This document shows, one piece after another, positions 33,386 to 44,165 of a DNA stretch of 64,000 bases. The stretch spans positions 43,350,268-43,414,267 of the forward strand of contig CM019699.1 of NCBI GenBank assembly GCA_009760885.1. Reading direction: 5' to 3'. The stretch comes from Achatina immaculata. Its lineage: Eukaryota; Mollusca; Gastropoda; Stylommatophora; Achatinidae. The position numbers and the translations under genes are program-made. Numbering within the stretch: the first letter of the stretch is position 1; every line of letters starts with the position of its first letter. A model generated the notes under the pieces. It was not told the DNA's origin. It searched no databases and saw nothing but the letters and a program-made list of their open reading frames with translations.

Positions 33386-33731
33386 TCTGCGAGACCTATG
33401 TGACGTTTAACGGAACGGAAAGGATATAAGGGGGCCGGCTAGCGTAGTGGTTAGAGCACTCGTCTAGCAACCAAATGGTCGAGGGTTCGAATCCCCAGCT
33501 GAGCGGGATTTTTTTTTCCGACCAATACGGCCCCGAGGTCGACCCAGCCTCGTAAAATGGGTACCAGAGAAAATCTGGGAAGTAAAGGCAGCGAGGAAAG
33601 GAACTGGTCACCCTACCTCATACGCTGATGACCCAGCATAATGAGGTCTCTAACGCTTCACCCCCTACGGCATTTGAAATGCTATGGGACTATCTTTACT
33701 TTTTTAAAAGGATATAAGATATAAGAAGAAT
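33386..33731 (+). mobile_element. RTE-like family C 3' tip, split by a SINE
   Basis: 33386-33430 reads GAGACCTATGTGACGTTTAA and GGATATAAG, the last ~45 bp of RTE family C (compare 13708-13752); it resumes after the SINE as GATATAAGAAG. It directly follows the Penelope 3' end. The whole Penelope-RTE composite is bordered by AATTATGTG at 32818-32826 and 33729-33737, as if inserted as one unit. Confidence 0.7.
33431..33706 (+). mobile_element. tRNA-derived SINE (family R) with 12-bp target duplication
   Basis: The head has a good A box (TAGCGTAGTGG in CTAGCGTAGTGGTTAGAGCA) and B box (GGTTCGAATCC), spaced as in a tRNA. A body of about 190 bp ending ATGGGACTATCTTTACTTTT follows. The target duplication AAAGGATATAAG lies at 33419-33430 and 33707-33718, inside the RTE family C tail. 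Transcribed by pol III in principle and moved by a LINE; the partner LINE is not identified. Confidence 0.88.
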
Positions 33732-33848
33732 TATGTGAGGATCAACTGAATGACCTTGAAATAGTGGCTCAGTAATTATGTGAGGGTCAGCTGGCTCACC
33801 TTGAAGTAGTGGCTCAGTAATTATTTGAGGGTAAGAAACATAGATCAC
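33729..33848. repeat. 45-bp minisatellite array, third block
   Basis: Two to three units of the 31205 family after the composite insertion, ending where the next CR1 copy starts. Confidence 0.88.
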
Positions 33849-35083
33849 CTTGACTGATTGATCTTCATTTCAAAAGAATTAAGAATTGGGCACGCAGGCC
33901 CGTCTGACATTATGCCCTTTATCATACATCTTTCACTCTATTCCAGACATTCTACACATGTGCTGTTCAAGTAACAAAGATAATTAACATTGAAACTGAG
34001 AGACATAAAATGAAATATAACATTTACGGTTCGCTCTTATCCATTCACTCAGTACAGAAGTAACTACATACATATGTAAATAAATATCTACTAAACAAAA
34101 ATTTCAGGACTGTTCAAAATAAACAATTAACTGTATTCGGTTTCTTTAAGAGCAGTCTACAATAACTTTTAAGTTTTATGATTCATGGAGCTATGTAGTT
34201 GACATCAAATAGATATTCCGAAAGTTTGTAGTTGTAGAAAGGAGAACAATTTATATATATATTTTTTTATACAGGATGGAAGGGTATTCCAAAGATGAGC
34301 AGCAGAATAACTAAAGCTTTTGTTGTAAAGATCAAGTCTAGGTTTTGGAAGACATATATATTGTTCAAGCGTTGGCTGCACTTTGGGTTAAGTTTAAACA
34401 GGTTCCATAGATAAGGCGGAACATGCCGTGATAGAATTTGATGTACTAACTTGGCTTTGTTGAAGAGGAACCTGTTCTTAAGAGGTAGTATTTTGATACG
34501 TTTGTGCTGGTTAGTTGTTTGTGCTTGATCTTTGTCACTAATAAGTTTTACTCCTCGCTTTTGGAGTGAGCAAAGTCTCCGTATCGGATACTGAGCAACC
34601 ATCCCAGATTGTTGAACAATAGTCTAAATGTTTTTGTATATGTGATATGTAGTATGTCTTCCTTGTGTCTTGATCGATGAAGTGCTTAATTTTAGCTAAC
34701 GGGGATACTCTTTACGCGATGAGTTTTGTTAGACCTTGCACGCGAGAGTTCCAGGTCAGATGTTGGTCAATAATAAGACCTAGTGTTTTGTGCTCGCTAA
34801 CGTTTTCTATCTGTGATGTTTCCGTGCTGAGCCGAAGTGTTGTTTTTGTTGCGTTTTGTAGTTTCTGTCTTGTTGTTATGAGCACTGATTTTGTTTTATC
34901 AGTATTGATAATCATGCCATTATTTTTGCACCATCTAATTAAATTGTATAACTCGACCTGAAGAGTTCATTCTAGATTAATACAATCGTAGTCACTGGTG
35001 TAGACTGTGCAATCATCGGCAAAAAGGTCACAAGAAGAATGTTTAAGATGAAGTGGAAGATCATTAATATAAATCAAATAGTA
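33849..35083 (-). mobile_element. CR1-like LINE copy with intact catalytic box
   Basis: Minus strand, (TCAA)n-type 3' tail at 33849. The readable 5' part starts IYINDLPLHLKHSSCDLF and holds the RT box FADD at 35023-35012, the only intact one in the window. It continues TKSVLITTRQKLQNATKTTL and TLGLIIDQHLTWNSRVQ, and to the C-terminus near 34267. Frameshifts occur near 34680 and 34600. It lacks motifs A and B, so it is inactive. Closest relative here: 29706-30845. Confidence 0.83.
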
Positions 35084-35193
35084 TTCCGTTCTGTGCGATT
35101 TACCGAAATACTAACGTGCCAATATGGCGCTAGAAAAGATGTATCTTTTGTGTTTAAAGGTCCAGGAGAACAGCTATGAATAAAGTTTAGGTA

Positions 35194-35194
<1 letters not shown>

Positions 35195-35231
<37 letters not shown>
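35195..35231. repeat. (TA)n microsatellite
   Basis: About 18 TA units followed by TCTTTCTCTC. It separates two CR1 copies of opposite orientation. Confidence 0.95.
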
Positions 35232-35233
<2 letters not shown>

Positions 35234-35259
35234 TTCTCTCTCTCCTGCAAATCACACAT

Positions 35260-36085
35260 GATATACTACATATCACACATACAAACACACTTAGATTACT
35301 GTTCCACAATCTGGGATAGATGCTCAGTCTCAAACACAAAAAGGCTCCACTCACTTCACAAGTGAGCATTAAATCTGATTTGTGACAAACACCCAGTACA
35401 GACTGTAGATCAACACAAACAACTCAAAATTCTACCCCTCAAAAATAGAATCATTTTTAACAAAGTTAAGTTTGTTCACAGAATTCTGTCGCACAATACT
35501 CCGCCTTACTTGTGGTCACTGTTTACGTATAACAGTAAACCCAGGATTGATCTGTACAAGAAAAGCCTTGCATACTCTGCATCACAGCTCTGGAACACCC
35601 TCCCCTACCATTGGTAATACTTCATCCTTTAACTCAAACCTGTTTCATTATTTACTTGCTTGTAACTATATGCCTCCACAGAATAACCAGCAGTCTCTCA
35701 ACCCATGACTCACCAGCCATCAAGTACTAAAATGACATAGTTCGAAAAGTAACTTGTTAGATATTGTTAGAAATTATTTTAATGTTTGTTAAAAAAATAT
35801 GTTAGAAGATATGAATTTACAATGTATTTTTGTTTATGTATATGTCTGTGTTTATGTGTGCGTGAGAGCTATTTTATTAGGTTAATTACTTCTTCTCTTT
35901 TACTTTGAATGTAGTAGTTAAATCTAACACTCTTTTGATATTTTTGTTCCTAATGTAATTTGTATACTTGTATTAAATCGAGTGTGTGGGAAGAATGAAA
36001 GATGGAGTGATGAAGGGCAGAATGTAAGACGGGGCTGCGTGCCCAATTCTTTACACTTTAAAAATAAAGATTATTCATTGATTCA
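35260..36085 (+). mobile_element. CR1-like LINE, 5'-truncated copy
   Basis: Plus strand; very close to 6716-7602 of the longest copy, from the codons for YYISHIQTHLDYCSTIWD to the 3' UTR with GGGCAGAATGTAAGACGGGG. About 30 bp after CACTGTTTACGTATAA and a further ~14 bp are deleted relative to that copy. It ends in ATTATTCATTGATTCATTC and passes into (TC)n at 36086. Confidence 0.85.
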
Positions 36086-36106
36086 TTCTCTCTCTTTCTC
36101 TCTCTC

Positions 36107-36375
36107 AGGATCAGATTAGACAGATTGACTTGAGAGACTAGGATTTGTGTTCTGTGATACACTCAGAGAACAATACGCCCAGGCACGCCCCTTCTTCCAC
36201 TGGACAACAGCAGAACATCTGGACTCCATAATTCAAGCTTACAACACAACAGTAACTCAAACCTAGGAACAGTCAAGAGTATGGTTCAAATTTATTGATG
36301 CGAAAGATGTGGATGATGGATATGACGATGGTAGGAAAAACTGCTCTCATACAGTAATGACAAAAAGTGAAACAT
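36107..36375. other. Non-repetitive stretch left of 39-bp array
   Basis: Unique sequence. TTTATT at about 36291 would be a reversed AATAAA; together with a reversed TATA-like motif near 37268 and TG...CA-type borders this could be part of a minus-strand LTR, but no target duplication was found. Confidence 0.3.
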
Positions 36376-36379
36376 GAAA

Positions 36380-36972
36380 ACTTCCCGGGCACGCAGTCAG
36401 TGCCATACGGAAGAAACATTCTTAACAGCAAACAGTCAGTGCCATAAGGAAGAAACATTCTTAACAGCAGACAGTCAGTGCCATAAGGAAGAAACATTCT
36501 TAACAGCAGACAGTCAGTGCCATAAGGAAGAAACATTCTTAACAGCAGACAGTCAGTGCCATAAGGAAGAAACATTCTTAACAGCAGACAGTCAGTGCCA
36601 TAAGGAAGAAACATTCTTAACAGCAGACAGTCAGTGCCATAAGGAAGAAACATTCTTAACAGCAGACAGTCAGTGCCATAAGGAAGAAACATTCTTAACA
36701 GCAGACAGTCAGTGCCATAAGGAAGAAACATTCTTAACAGCAGACAGTCCGTGCCATAAGGAAGAAACATTCTTAACAGCAGACAGTCCGTGCCATAAGG
36801 AAGAAACATTCTTAACAGCAGACAGTCAGTGCCATAAGGAAGAAACATTCTTAACAGCAGACAGTCCGTGCCATAAGGAAGAAACATTCTTAACAGCAGA
36901 CAGTCAGTGCCATAAAGAAGAAACATTCTTAACAGCAAACAGTCCGTGCCATAAAGAAGAAACATTCTACCA
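36380..36972. repeat. 39-bp minisatellite array
   Basis: About 15 units of 39 bp with CAGTCAGTGCCATAAGGAAG and AAACATTCTTAACAGCA. Highly uniform; a C variant (CAGTCCGTGCC) recurs in five units. Open on both strands because the period is a multiple of 3. Confidence 0.96.
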
Positions 36973-37780
36973 GCAAGAAGTTACAAAAACGCAGTACTTA
37001 CTAATATCTGGAACGAATAACAACTTCCAGAATAACAAAACATAAATAGTAAACTCTGGTCCTAGCAAGGACACTACAGCATAATTCCTATCATACTATT
37101 ACAAGGAAAACCTTGTCCTAAAAAGGACAACACAAGCGCTACTACACTCAACTAGGACATAACTGAATTCACTACAAAACTACTACTGACTTGCCTCTAT
37201 CACACGATCCTCATACTCCGAATACAATTATCATAATAATCTTCCCAAATAAACTCCGAGTTCTTTTATATAACCTGCATTTACTCCGCCATCCTTACAG
37301 AACTTTCCTTGCAATTCACATTCACACCAAAAAAAGATAACTGTTCTGAGCTCCACCCAAACACGAGATTTAGAACTCCACGAAGTTGACAAGTCGTAAA
37401 CAACATAACCTTGAACTTTCGTTCCTAAAAGAAACAATTAAAACTCTAAAACTAAATTTAGACTGTTAAGTCAACACAGACATTCCAATCGTTGAGACTT
37501 AAGAAACTAAAACTAGTGAAAAATATTCCGAGAAATTCCGCTGCCTGCTAAAAATTACTAGAGCCAAGAAACTTCTCTCAGAATTCCGTGCAAAATAACA
37601 TGAAGTGATTACAGTTTCGTCTGCCGTTAGAGACACGGACGGGCTAAATCACGTGCTAAACTACGTGAACTATACAAGGTAAATAGAGCATTTAGTTCAG
37701 ATCTAAGGGACATAAAAATACAGGATTCTACAATAATGTTTAATATTTCCGATCAGCAAAACAAATCGATCTTAAATGAT
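36973..37780. other. Non-repetitive stretch, possible LTR portion
   Basis: No coding pattern. On the minus strand it starts TGTAGAATCCTGTA (at 37730) and contains GGTTATATAAAAG near 37270, which is promoter-like. This hints at a minus-strand LTR running leftward through the 39-bp array, but the other end is not identified. Confidence 0.3.
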
Positions 37781-37784
37781 CTCA

Positions 37785-39012
37785 TCTAAACAGCATGGCA
37801 AATACTGTTACATAGATAGCAAAGAGCAACGGGCCTAGAACAGAACAATACGAAACACCAGTGTCAGCTATAGCAGAATTTGATAGAGAATTCCTGAAGA
37901 ATACTACTTGTTGTCTGTCTGAAAGAAATGATGCAATTAATTTTATTAGGTCAGGATGCAATTTATAAGTCCTTATTGTTCTTACAAAAATATCGTGGCC
38001 AATCATATCAAATGCCTTTTTAAACTCGACAAAGATGGCACCACATAGTCTGTCGTCATTTATGTTTACTAACCAGTTTTCTGTCATTTTGGCGAGAGCT
38101 GTGTGGCAGGAATGATTGGGTCTAAAGCTTGACTCTAATATTGACTCTGTCTATGTGTAAATTGTTCTCTTGCATGTGTCGTAGAGTTATTTTGTGTATG
38201 TGTTTTTCGAGTGGTTTTGATAATGACGATAATATGGATATTGGTCTATAGTTGGTAAGATTGTTGGATGAGCCAGATTTAAAGCGAGGATACACCTTAG
38301 CAGTTTTAAAAGCCTCAGGGAAATAACATTTTGCAATGCACTGATTGTAAATGTATGTTAGTGTATGTGAAATGACAGGTGCAGCATAACGCAAGATCTT
38401 ATTACTAATATCATCAATTCCAGCTGTATTGTTGTTTTTTTTAAAGGTTAAGAGATAACTGTGAACATCACTGACTGTTAAGAATGGAATGTGTAACTGT
38501 TTAAGTTTAGTACATGTGCTATCCAGGAATGATTGTAGTTCATGTAAGTCGCATACAGGAGCTGATACTGATGATTTAAGAACGTTGATTTCTTCTTTGA
38601 AATGAGTACTGATATGTGCGCTAATGTATGCATGATTGATGGCTTGAAAATCAAATTCTTTTCTTTTATTTGATAGGGTATTTATGGCTTTCCAAACTGA
38701 TTTACTGTCTGATTTATTCTGTACTAAATTCCTAAAGTAATTTTTTTCTCTTGTCTTACTAAATATTGAACTTTGTTTCTGAGTGAACGGTAGGTCCTAA
38801 AGTCCTTGATTTTGTGCGCCCGGTCACGTTCTCTCTTGGATTGTAATATTTCAGGTGTTATCCAAGGTGACTTCGTCTGGTGTTATAATCTGACCTGTTT
38901 CATGGGGCATGTTTGTCTGATATATCTCCGAAGATCTTTAGCCAATATTCTATTGCCTCATCAGGGTCAGTTAGTTGGTACACGTGTGTAAGTGAAGATG
39001 CTTGCAAATCAT
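37785..39012 (-). mobile_element. CR1-like LINE, RT portion
   Basis: Minus strand. From about 39000 it reads, with frameshifts, the linker and RT N-terminus (TKSPWITPEILQSKRERDRA), then YAAPVISHTLTYIYNQCIAK and LTNYRPISILSSLSKPLEKH (38394-38122), and RT motif A GAIFVEFKKAFD with ASFLSDRQQVVFFRN (38087-37782). Motif B is damaged (VSYCSVLGPLLF where other copies have IPQGS). It stops before the FADD box. Its 5' side is cut by the Penelope-like element at 39020. Confidence 0.83.
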
Positions 39013-39423
39013 GAGTAATTAAGTATGTACATATATATTATATATATATATATATATAATGAATAGAGCACTTAGCTGTAATTGTAAGATGTGGCTTGTT
39101 CGACGCTGTGTGTTAGAAATGAGCATGGTAGAGCGTAAAGATTGTTTAAATGGAGACCTGTGATCTGTGGTCGGTGGATTGTAACTGGGGGTGGTGGGTG
39201 GGGAAACGGTGGAGGGGAGAGGGAGTGGTACAATGTTAACCTAGCCAGGAGAAGATGAAATAGATGATTATAGTTAGGGTAGAGGGGTTGTAATATGATG
39301 CTGTGAGGAAGTTCGGAACTATGTGTAACAAGTGAGAAGAGAGTGGAGCTTAGTAGAGAGGGATTATAATTGTTGAAGAGGAGAATGTTATGTGTGGCTG
39401 ATTAGAGAGTTTAACCCGTGTGG

Positions 39424-39850
39424 TTACAGCGTTCCATAATCCTGAATGTAGCGGTTCTCAAGCGCTAGGTGGCTTGTGTCATCTGTGTGACATTGTTTGA
39501 TGGCTGTTACCAGAAAATCAGATTTGTGGCTGCAGATGGGGCCATTGAAATGATTTGGGACTGGTTTCGAAGCATGCTGGGCGATATCGTACAGATGTTT
39601 CTGCATGCGGTCCCCTAATCTGAAGTCAGTCTCACCAATATACGTTATCCTGCATCTTTTGCATACGATGACATATATCACATTACGGGACCCGCATTTG
39701 AATCCCTGATGATGAGTGAGGACAGCATGAGCATGCTGATACAACAGGACGCTCAGGATGACCTGGTTTGTGGATTTTAGGAAGAAGATAGAAGGTGGGG
39801 TTGCCTAAATAGCTGTCCTTGATGTGAAGAGGCACTGAGCACATTTCTGA
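39424..39850 (-). pseudogene. Penelope RT/GIY-YIG pseudogene, left (minus) copy
   Basis: Minus strand. From about 39840 it reads VPLHIKDSYLGNPTFYLLPK then PERPVVSACS, the N-terminal RT segment typical of Penelope-like elements. It then jumps directly to FKCGSRNVIYVIVCKRC and TYIGETDFRLGDRMQKHLYD (39744-39424), the GIY-YIG endonuclease, ending ENRYIQDYGTL. The RT core, about 1.1 kb in the plus copy, is deleted. The GIY-YIG part is fully open and contains the Tyr pair and the following Arg (RLGDR). Confidence 0.85.
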
Positions 39851-41290
39851 CTTTTTGGACAGTATTTTTCAGCCTCTAGTACACAAACTACCCTCTTTTT
39901 TGAAAGATACCAATCACGCCTTAACAACTTTTGATACGATCACACTCTTTCAACACCACACCTATCACATCTTTCTCTTGATATCTTCTCGGCATAAACG
40001 TCTATCCCCCATGAGGATGGACTCTTAGCACTCCGCTAATTTCTCGACAAAGACCCTCACCCTACTACTAGCACTGACACCATAATCAGACTTGCACGGC
40101 TGTTACTAAACCTAAATTCTTTCGAATTCAACGGCGAATACTTTGAGCAAATCAGTGGTGTTGCTATGGGAACGAAAATGGGTCCCAGTTATCGATGTCT
40201 ATTTATGGGCTTTCTGGAAGTCAAGTTATGGGAAACCTACACTGGCAGACTTCCAGAATTCTATAAAAGGTACATCGATGATGGCACTTGTGTCACCAGT
40301 GTGCGACATGAAGATCTAAAAAATGTATTGAATTCGCCAACTCACTCAATAATAACATAAAATTCACTTATGAAATTTCTAACAAGTCTGTCAACTTTTT
40401 AGACATTAAAATTTCTACTGGCACAAACAGGCTTGTCACCTCTGTATTTTACAAGCCCACCGACAGCCACACCTATTTGCTTTACACCTCCTCCCATCCT
40501 GAAGCCTGTAAGAACTCCATCCCATATTCCCAACTCCTCCGTCCTCGAAGCATATGTCAGGATAACTTGGACTTTATAGATCAGTCTAACAAGTTATTAG
40601 AATTTTTCCGTCATCGCCACTACCCAGAAAAGGTCCTTCGTGAAGCCTTCAACCGTATCCAACTAGTGAGCCGCAAAGAAGTATTCAGGAAAAAGCCTGT
40701 TACTCCATCTGACAGAGTTAAGTTAGTACTAGCTTTTCATCTGCATTGTCAGATGGTTAAGAAAAATCTTTATCGTCATCTGCCGATAATCCAACTCGAC
40801 CCCGACACTCGCGACATTTTCTCTGATCCACCCCTGTTGGCATACAAACGTGAGCCAAACCTTAAGGACATCCTCGTCCAGTCACCTGAAGCAGAGCCTT
40901 ACATAAGTTGGCACCAGAAAATGTAACCGCCCCCGCTGCGTTACCTGCCCTGTATTCTGGTAAATGAAAACGATCACCTTTCCCAAAACTATCCGCACCC
41001 TTCATAAGGGATTCACATACGAGTCCCGTAATGTGATATATGTCATCGTATGCAAAAGATGCAGGATAACGTATATTGGTGAGACTGACCTCAGATTAGG
41101 GGACCGCATGCAGAAACATCTGTACGATATCGCCCAGCATGCTTCGAAACCAGTCCCAAATCATTTCAATGGCCCCAACCACAGAGGCAAATCTGATTTT
41201 CTTGTAACAGCCATCAAACAATGTCACACAGATGACACAAGCCGCCTAGAGCTTGAGAACCGCTACATTCAGGATTATGGAACGCTGTAA
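39850..41290 (+). pseudogene. Penelope RT/GIY-YIG pseudogene, right (plus) copy
   Basis: Plus strand. Pieces in order: LVHKLPSFLKDTNHALTTFD (about 39880), RT motif GVAMGTKMGPSY (about 40160), RYIDDGT with catalytic Asp pair at 40277-40282, then after a frameshift near 40340 NFLDIKISTGTNRLVTSVFY and KPTDSHTYLLYTSSHP. The thumb region follows (40477-40926, RHRHYPEKVLREAFNRIQ), then in a third frame the Cys-rich linker KCNRPRCVTCPV. The GIY-YIG endonuclease (40964-41290, RNVIYVIVCKRCRITYIGET) closes it. GIY-YIG Penelope elements prime on nicked DNA. It has at least three frameshifts and a missing N-terminus, so it is inactive. Confidence 0.88.
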
Positions 41291-41653
41291 CCACACGGGT
41301 TAAATTCTCTAATCAGCCACACATAACATTCTCCTCTTCAACAATTATAATCCTTCTCTACCAAGCTCCACTCTCTTCTCACTTGTTACACATAGTTCCG
41401 AACTTCCTCACAGCATCATATTACAACCCCTCTACCCTAACTATAATAATCTATTTCACCTTCTCCTGGCTAGGTTAACATTGTACCACTCTCCCTCCCT
41501 TCCACGGTTTCCTCACCCACCACCCCCAGTTATGACCCACTGACCACACATCACAAGTCTCCATTTAAACAGCCTCTACGCCCTACCATGCTCATTTCTG
41601 ACACACAGCGTCGAACAAGCCACATCTTATAGTTACAGCTAAGTGCTCTATTC

Positions 41654-41688
<35 letters not shown>

Positions 41689-41839
41689 CATGTGAATCTA
41701 TACTTTATCTCTTCTCTCTATTTCTTCGTCCTGTATGTTTTTGTATGATTAAGGCTTACACCGAAACGTCTCAACTTTGTAAACGTTAAGTAATAAAGCT
41801 GCTCCTACTTTTTTCCCTAGTTTATACATTTGAAGGAAG

Positions 41840-42740
41840 TATATAGTTCTCACACACAAACAGATACAACTCACAAACTGCAAGGACCTATAGAAAGTTA
41901 ACACGAAATAGAAAAATAGGTACAAAAGAAAAGGGGCAAGAAATAAAATGCAATATTAAAACGTAAAGAATTCTAAATAAACGTAAGAAAAAAGATATCA
42001 GTCACTATGTCTTGCTGAGTAATAATTCTTTTTTCGACATTGCGGGTTGAAGATTTCAGTTTGTGACGGATCACGATGATATTGCCATCAGTCTAAGGCA
42101 TGTGGTGTCTGTAAGGTACCATGCTATGTGAATTATGCAGAGATAACATATAGGCTTGACTCAAGGCTGCAGAGCTAAATTGCAACAAATACTGCAGCTC
42201 TCTTTGAGGATGTTGCATGGAACGTGCTTGTGTGTTGAGCTCTTCCAATGAGCTGTGCGACGGAGGAAGAATCATGACGTTGTTGACGCTCGTATCGGCT
42301 CGTCTGACCGTCTGAGGCTGACGTGAGGGTAGGGGTGGAAACATTGTGTCATACTCGGTGGTTTGCTGTGGAACAGGTGGTGCAGATTTGGAGGTCCCTT
42401 TGGTTTTAGTGCTCGGAGTAGAGCTGGCTTTATGTGGGTTTTTTTTGTTGGAGGTGGGTGTTGTTTGTGGACATCCAGCTGTACTACGTCTTTCTGTAGT
42501 GTACGTTCTGGAAACTTTAGATTTTTGGCAAAGATGCTGGTACCAAGTTTTGATGCATGTATGTGGTCCCTGTACATCCGTTTCTTCGGGGCACCAGAGG
42601 CTGAGATGAAGAACACAGTGTGGTTTATGAAGACAATGTTGTTAACACGACAGTATGACTGAAGTGCCTTGTTGTTGATGTCTACCAGGCGGCGTCCAGG
42701 ACCGGAGCAGGGTGGAATGATGGAAGATAGGCGTCTGTCA
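41840..42740 (-). pseudogene. SGNH-esterase-like ORF1 fragment, probably LINE-derived
   Basis: Minus strand. From about 42735 it reads RLVDINNKALQSYCRVNNIV then FINHTVFFI, and YRDHIHASKLGTSIFAKNLK near 42560-42500. The D-x-I-H pair in an SGNH/GDSL-hydrolase C-terminal setting is the pattern seen in the esterase domain of CR1-like LINE ORF1 proteins. A frameshift near 42300 joins it to a Ser/Pro-rich tail (MFPPLPSRQPQTVRR), ending YRHHMP at 42095. It lies upstream, in minus-strand sense, of the CR1 RT at 37785-39012, with the Penelope composite between. Both may be parts of one CR1 element, but that link is inferred. Confidence 0.6.
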
Positions 42741-43040
42741 TTTTTATCACATTATCTTGTAGTCTGTGGTGTTTGTCACTTCTGTCGCAAAATCTTGTAG
42801 TCTGTGTTCGTCACATTTATCACATTATCTTGTAGTCTGTGTTTGTCACTATTATCACATTATCTTGTAGTCTGTGTTTGTCACTTTTATCACATTATCT
42901 TGTAGTCTGTGTTTGTCACTTTTATCACATTATCTTGTAGTCTGTGTTTATCACTTTTATCACATTAGCTTGTATTCTGTGTTTGTCACTTTTATCATAT
43001 TATCTTGTAGTCTGTGTTTGTCACTTTTATCACATTCGCT
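42731..43040. repeat. 35-bp minisatellite array
   Basis: About nine units with TTTATCACATTATCTTGTAG and TCTGTGTTTGTCAC. The first units are diverged. Confidence 0.93.
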
Positions 43041-43133
43041 AAATGTGCGCTAGAGCTTCAGGGCAAACTATTATGCAGGAAATATTCGCTTCATTTCTGA
43101 ACTAGTAAACTGGAATAATAGATTCCTACAAAC

Positions 43134-43136
<3 letters not shown>

Positions 43137-43179
<43 letters not shown>
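43137..43179. repeat. (TC)n microsatellite
   Basis: About 21 TC units with no LINE directly attached, unlike most other TC/GA tracts in the window. Confidence 0.95.
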
Positions 43180-43182
<3 letters not shown>

Positions 43183-43288
43183 ACATTACATAACATCTTT
43201 CCTAAACTTTCCTATTACACAAAGCCAGCCGCAGATAACCCTGTTCTGCTTACATTGTGAAATAGACCGGAAAGTTATGTCCCAATGA

Positions 43289-43498
43289 TGTGGGGTCAGT
43301 GTCTTCTAGTAAATTAAGTCACATAAACAATGTAGGGTCAGTGTCTTCTAGTAAATTAAGTCACATAAACAATGTGGGGTCAGTGTCTTCTAGTAAATTA
43401 AGTCACATAAACAATGTGGGGTCAGTGTCTTCTAGTAAATTAAGTCACATAAACAATGTGGGGTCAGTGTCTTCTAGTAAATTAAGTCACATAAACAA
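43289..43498. repeat. 42-bp tandem repeat, 5 copies
   Basis: Five units with GGGGTCAGTGTCTTCTAGTA and AATTAAGTCACATAAACAAT. Nearly identical; the open frame through them (43290-43568) follows from the period. Confidence 0.96.
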
Positions 43499-43917
43499 AC
43501 ATAATAGAACCTTGCCTGTCCAGATTCTTGTCAACAAGCTCACCCTTGAGAAAGGTCGGGCGAGCTAGCAGGAACTGTGTAAACGACTGCACAAGTACAA
43601 GACCAAGCAGTAATATAATGCGTACATCAGGTTATTATATCTTTCTTATTTATTAAATATAGCTAACAAAGAGTATTTGTTATTTATATAATTATTTTAA
43701 TCTAGGATCTTCCTATTCTGTTTGTATAAATGGCATAGAGCATTTGTTCTACAGAGACCAGTGTGATTAATTTATATAGTTACTGTAAAACGTTTGTTAT
43801 AGATATGTAGATCAAATGAACAATATTATACATATGTAGACCAAATTATCCATTTTTATACTTATCATATAACCTTTACTTTGTGTGTACACATAAGTAT
43901 ATGATACAATGTATATC
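43499..43917. other. Non-repetitive AT-rich stretch
   Basis: No element, RNA gene or convincing coding sequence recognised. Confidence 0.5.
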
Positions 43918-44165
43918 ATTCGTTCATTTGCATGTCCCTTGCGAAACTTTGCCTCCCTAACAGCACTCCTGTAAGGCCTCTCGGTTGTAAGCAAGATGCC
44001 CTGCTGCTGATGCATCCATTTGCAGATCATCAACGATGTCTTGCAGCCATCTTCGCATTGGTCTTCCTCTCTTTCTTTTTCCCATTATATACCCTTCCAA
44101 GACGGTCTTCTCTAGATTATCATGACGTGTAATGTGTCCAAAATATTTAAGTTTTCTCTCCTCTT
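43918..44165 (-). mobile_element. RTE-like LINE family D, C-terminal fragment
   Basis: Minus strand from 44165: EERKLKYFGHITRHDNLEKT, then the basic patch GKRKRGRPMRRWLQDIVDDL and SAAGHLAYNRE. A frameshift follows, then SAVREAKFRKGHANE. This is the familiar RTE-like C-terminal pattern but differs from families A-C. No tail repeat was identified. Inactive remnant. Confidence 0.75.

Larger units (their letters stand above)
39020..41830 (+). mobile_element. Penelope-like element, head-to-head inverted composite
   Basis: Two copies of one Penelope-like element meet 5' to 5' near 39850. The left one (39850-39032) is on the minus strand and lacks most of the RT. The right one (39850-41830) is on the plus strand. 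The shared 3' ends form inverted repeats of about 700 bp (roughly 39032-39740 and 40985-41690), each ending in a (TA)n run (39033-39058 and 41656-41683). Only the plus copy continues beyond its TA run, to TTTATACAT at about 41829. The composite cuts a CR1-like LINE on the left. Confidence 0.85.

Noticed and set aside
33431..33510. tRNA gene
   Set aside because: Good A and B boxes but no closed acceptor stem, a 190-bp attached body and a target duplication; it is a SINE.
40166..41290. Functional telomerase-like or host GIY-YIG gene
   Set aside because: RT motifs plus GIY-YIG are the Penelope-like layout, and the frame is broken several times.
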